A stretch of DNA of 5,380 bases, taken from contig JAUXFK010000197.1 in assembly GCA_030623035.1 (NCBI GenBank), positions 1 to 5,380 of the forward strand, read 5' to 3'. Positions 5,365 through 5,380 of the stretch are shown piece after piece. Origin of the DNA: Deltaproteobacteria bacterium (GTDB lineage: Bacteria; Desulfobacterota; UBA8473). The translations under genes were made by a program, and so were the position numbers. The notes under the pieces were generated by a model. That model saw only the letters and a list, made by a program, of their open reading frames with translations. It did not search any database and was not told the DNA's origin. Position 1 is the stretch's first letter, and the number at the start of each line of letters is the position of its first letter.

Positions 5365-5380
5365 TACGCGTAACCATCCA

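Overview
This 5.4 kb window is bacterial chromosomal DNA of moderate GC. It is most consistent with a Desulfobacterota (deltaproteobacterial), Nitrospirota or related anaerobic lineage. That placement is an inference. It rests on the GTCATTCCCGC-type hairpin repeat at the left edge, the glutamine synthetase subtype, a crotonase-family gene, and a COG4260-type SPFH gene behind a plausible sigma-54 promoter. No marker in the window fixes the taxon.

Layout. Positions 1-80 hold a small palindromic repeat built of two ATTCCC-N8-GGGAAT hairpins facing each other. Positions 228-1556 (+) encode a complete type I-alpha glutamine synthetase with all expected active-site motifs. Its stop lies 28 bp from the stop of a convergent gene at 1585-2301 (-), an enoyl-CoA hydratase/isomerase (crotonase) family protein that keeps the first catalytic Glu but has His in place of the second. 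Positions 2302-2486 are non-coding, with a nested stem-loop and two copies of ATCTTTGCAT. Positions 2487-5119 (-) form a tight three-gene operon, transcribed right to left. The order is a stomatin/prohibitin (SPFH, COG4260/YdjI-like) protein with three C-terminal zinc ribbons, a 416-residue protein with two TFIIB-like zinc ribbons in a duplicated architecture, and an 88-residue small beta-rich protein. The first two genes overlap by 17 bp and the last two are separated by 4 bp. Positions 5120-5380 are the leader and promoter region of this operon. They contain a good match to a sigma-54 promoter (GG-N10-GC) and, upstream of it, a 7-bp inverted repeat plus a third half-site, which fits an enhancer-binding-protein site.

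Function. Glutamine synthetase is the ammonium-assimilating enzyme and appears to stand alone. The crotonase-like gene probably acts in acyl-CoA metabolism, substrate unknown. The three-gene operon is the interesting part. In Bacillus subtilis, as I recall, an SPFH/zinc-ribbon protein (YdjI) and a TFIIB-type zinc-ribbon protein (YdjG) are encoded next to pspA and help recruit PspA to the membrane. The pairing here resembles that partnership but lacks pspA and adds a different small third protein. A membrane-stress or membrane-platform role is inferred from this, not shown.
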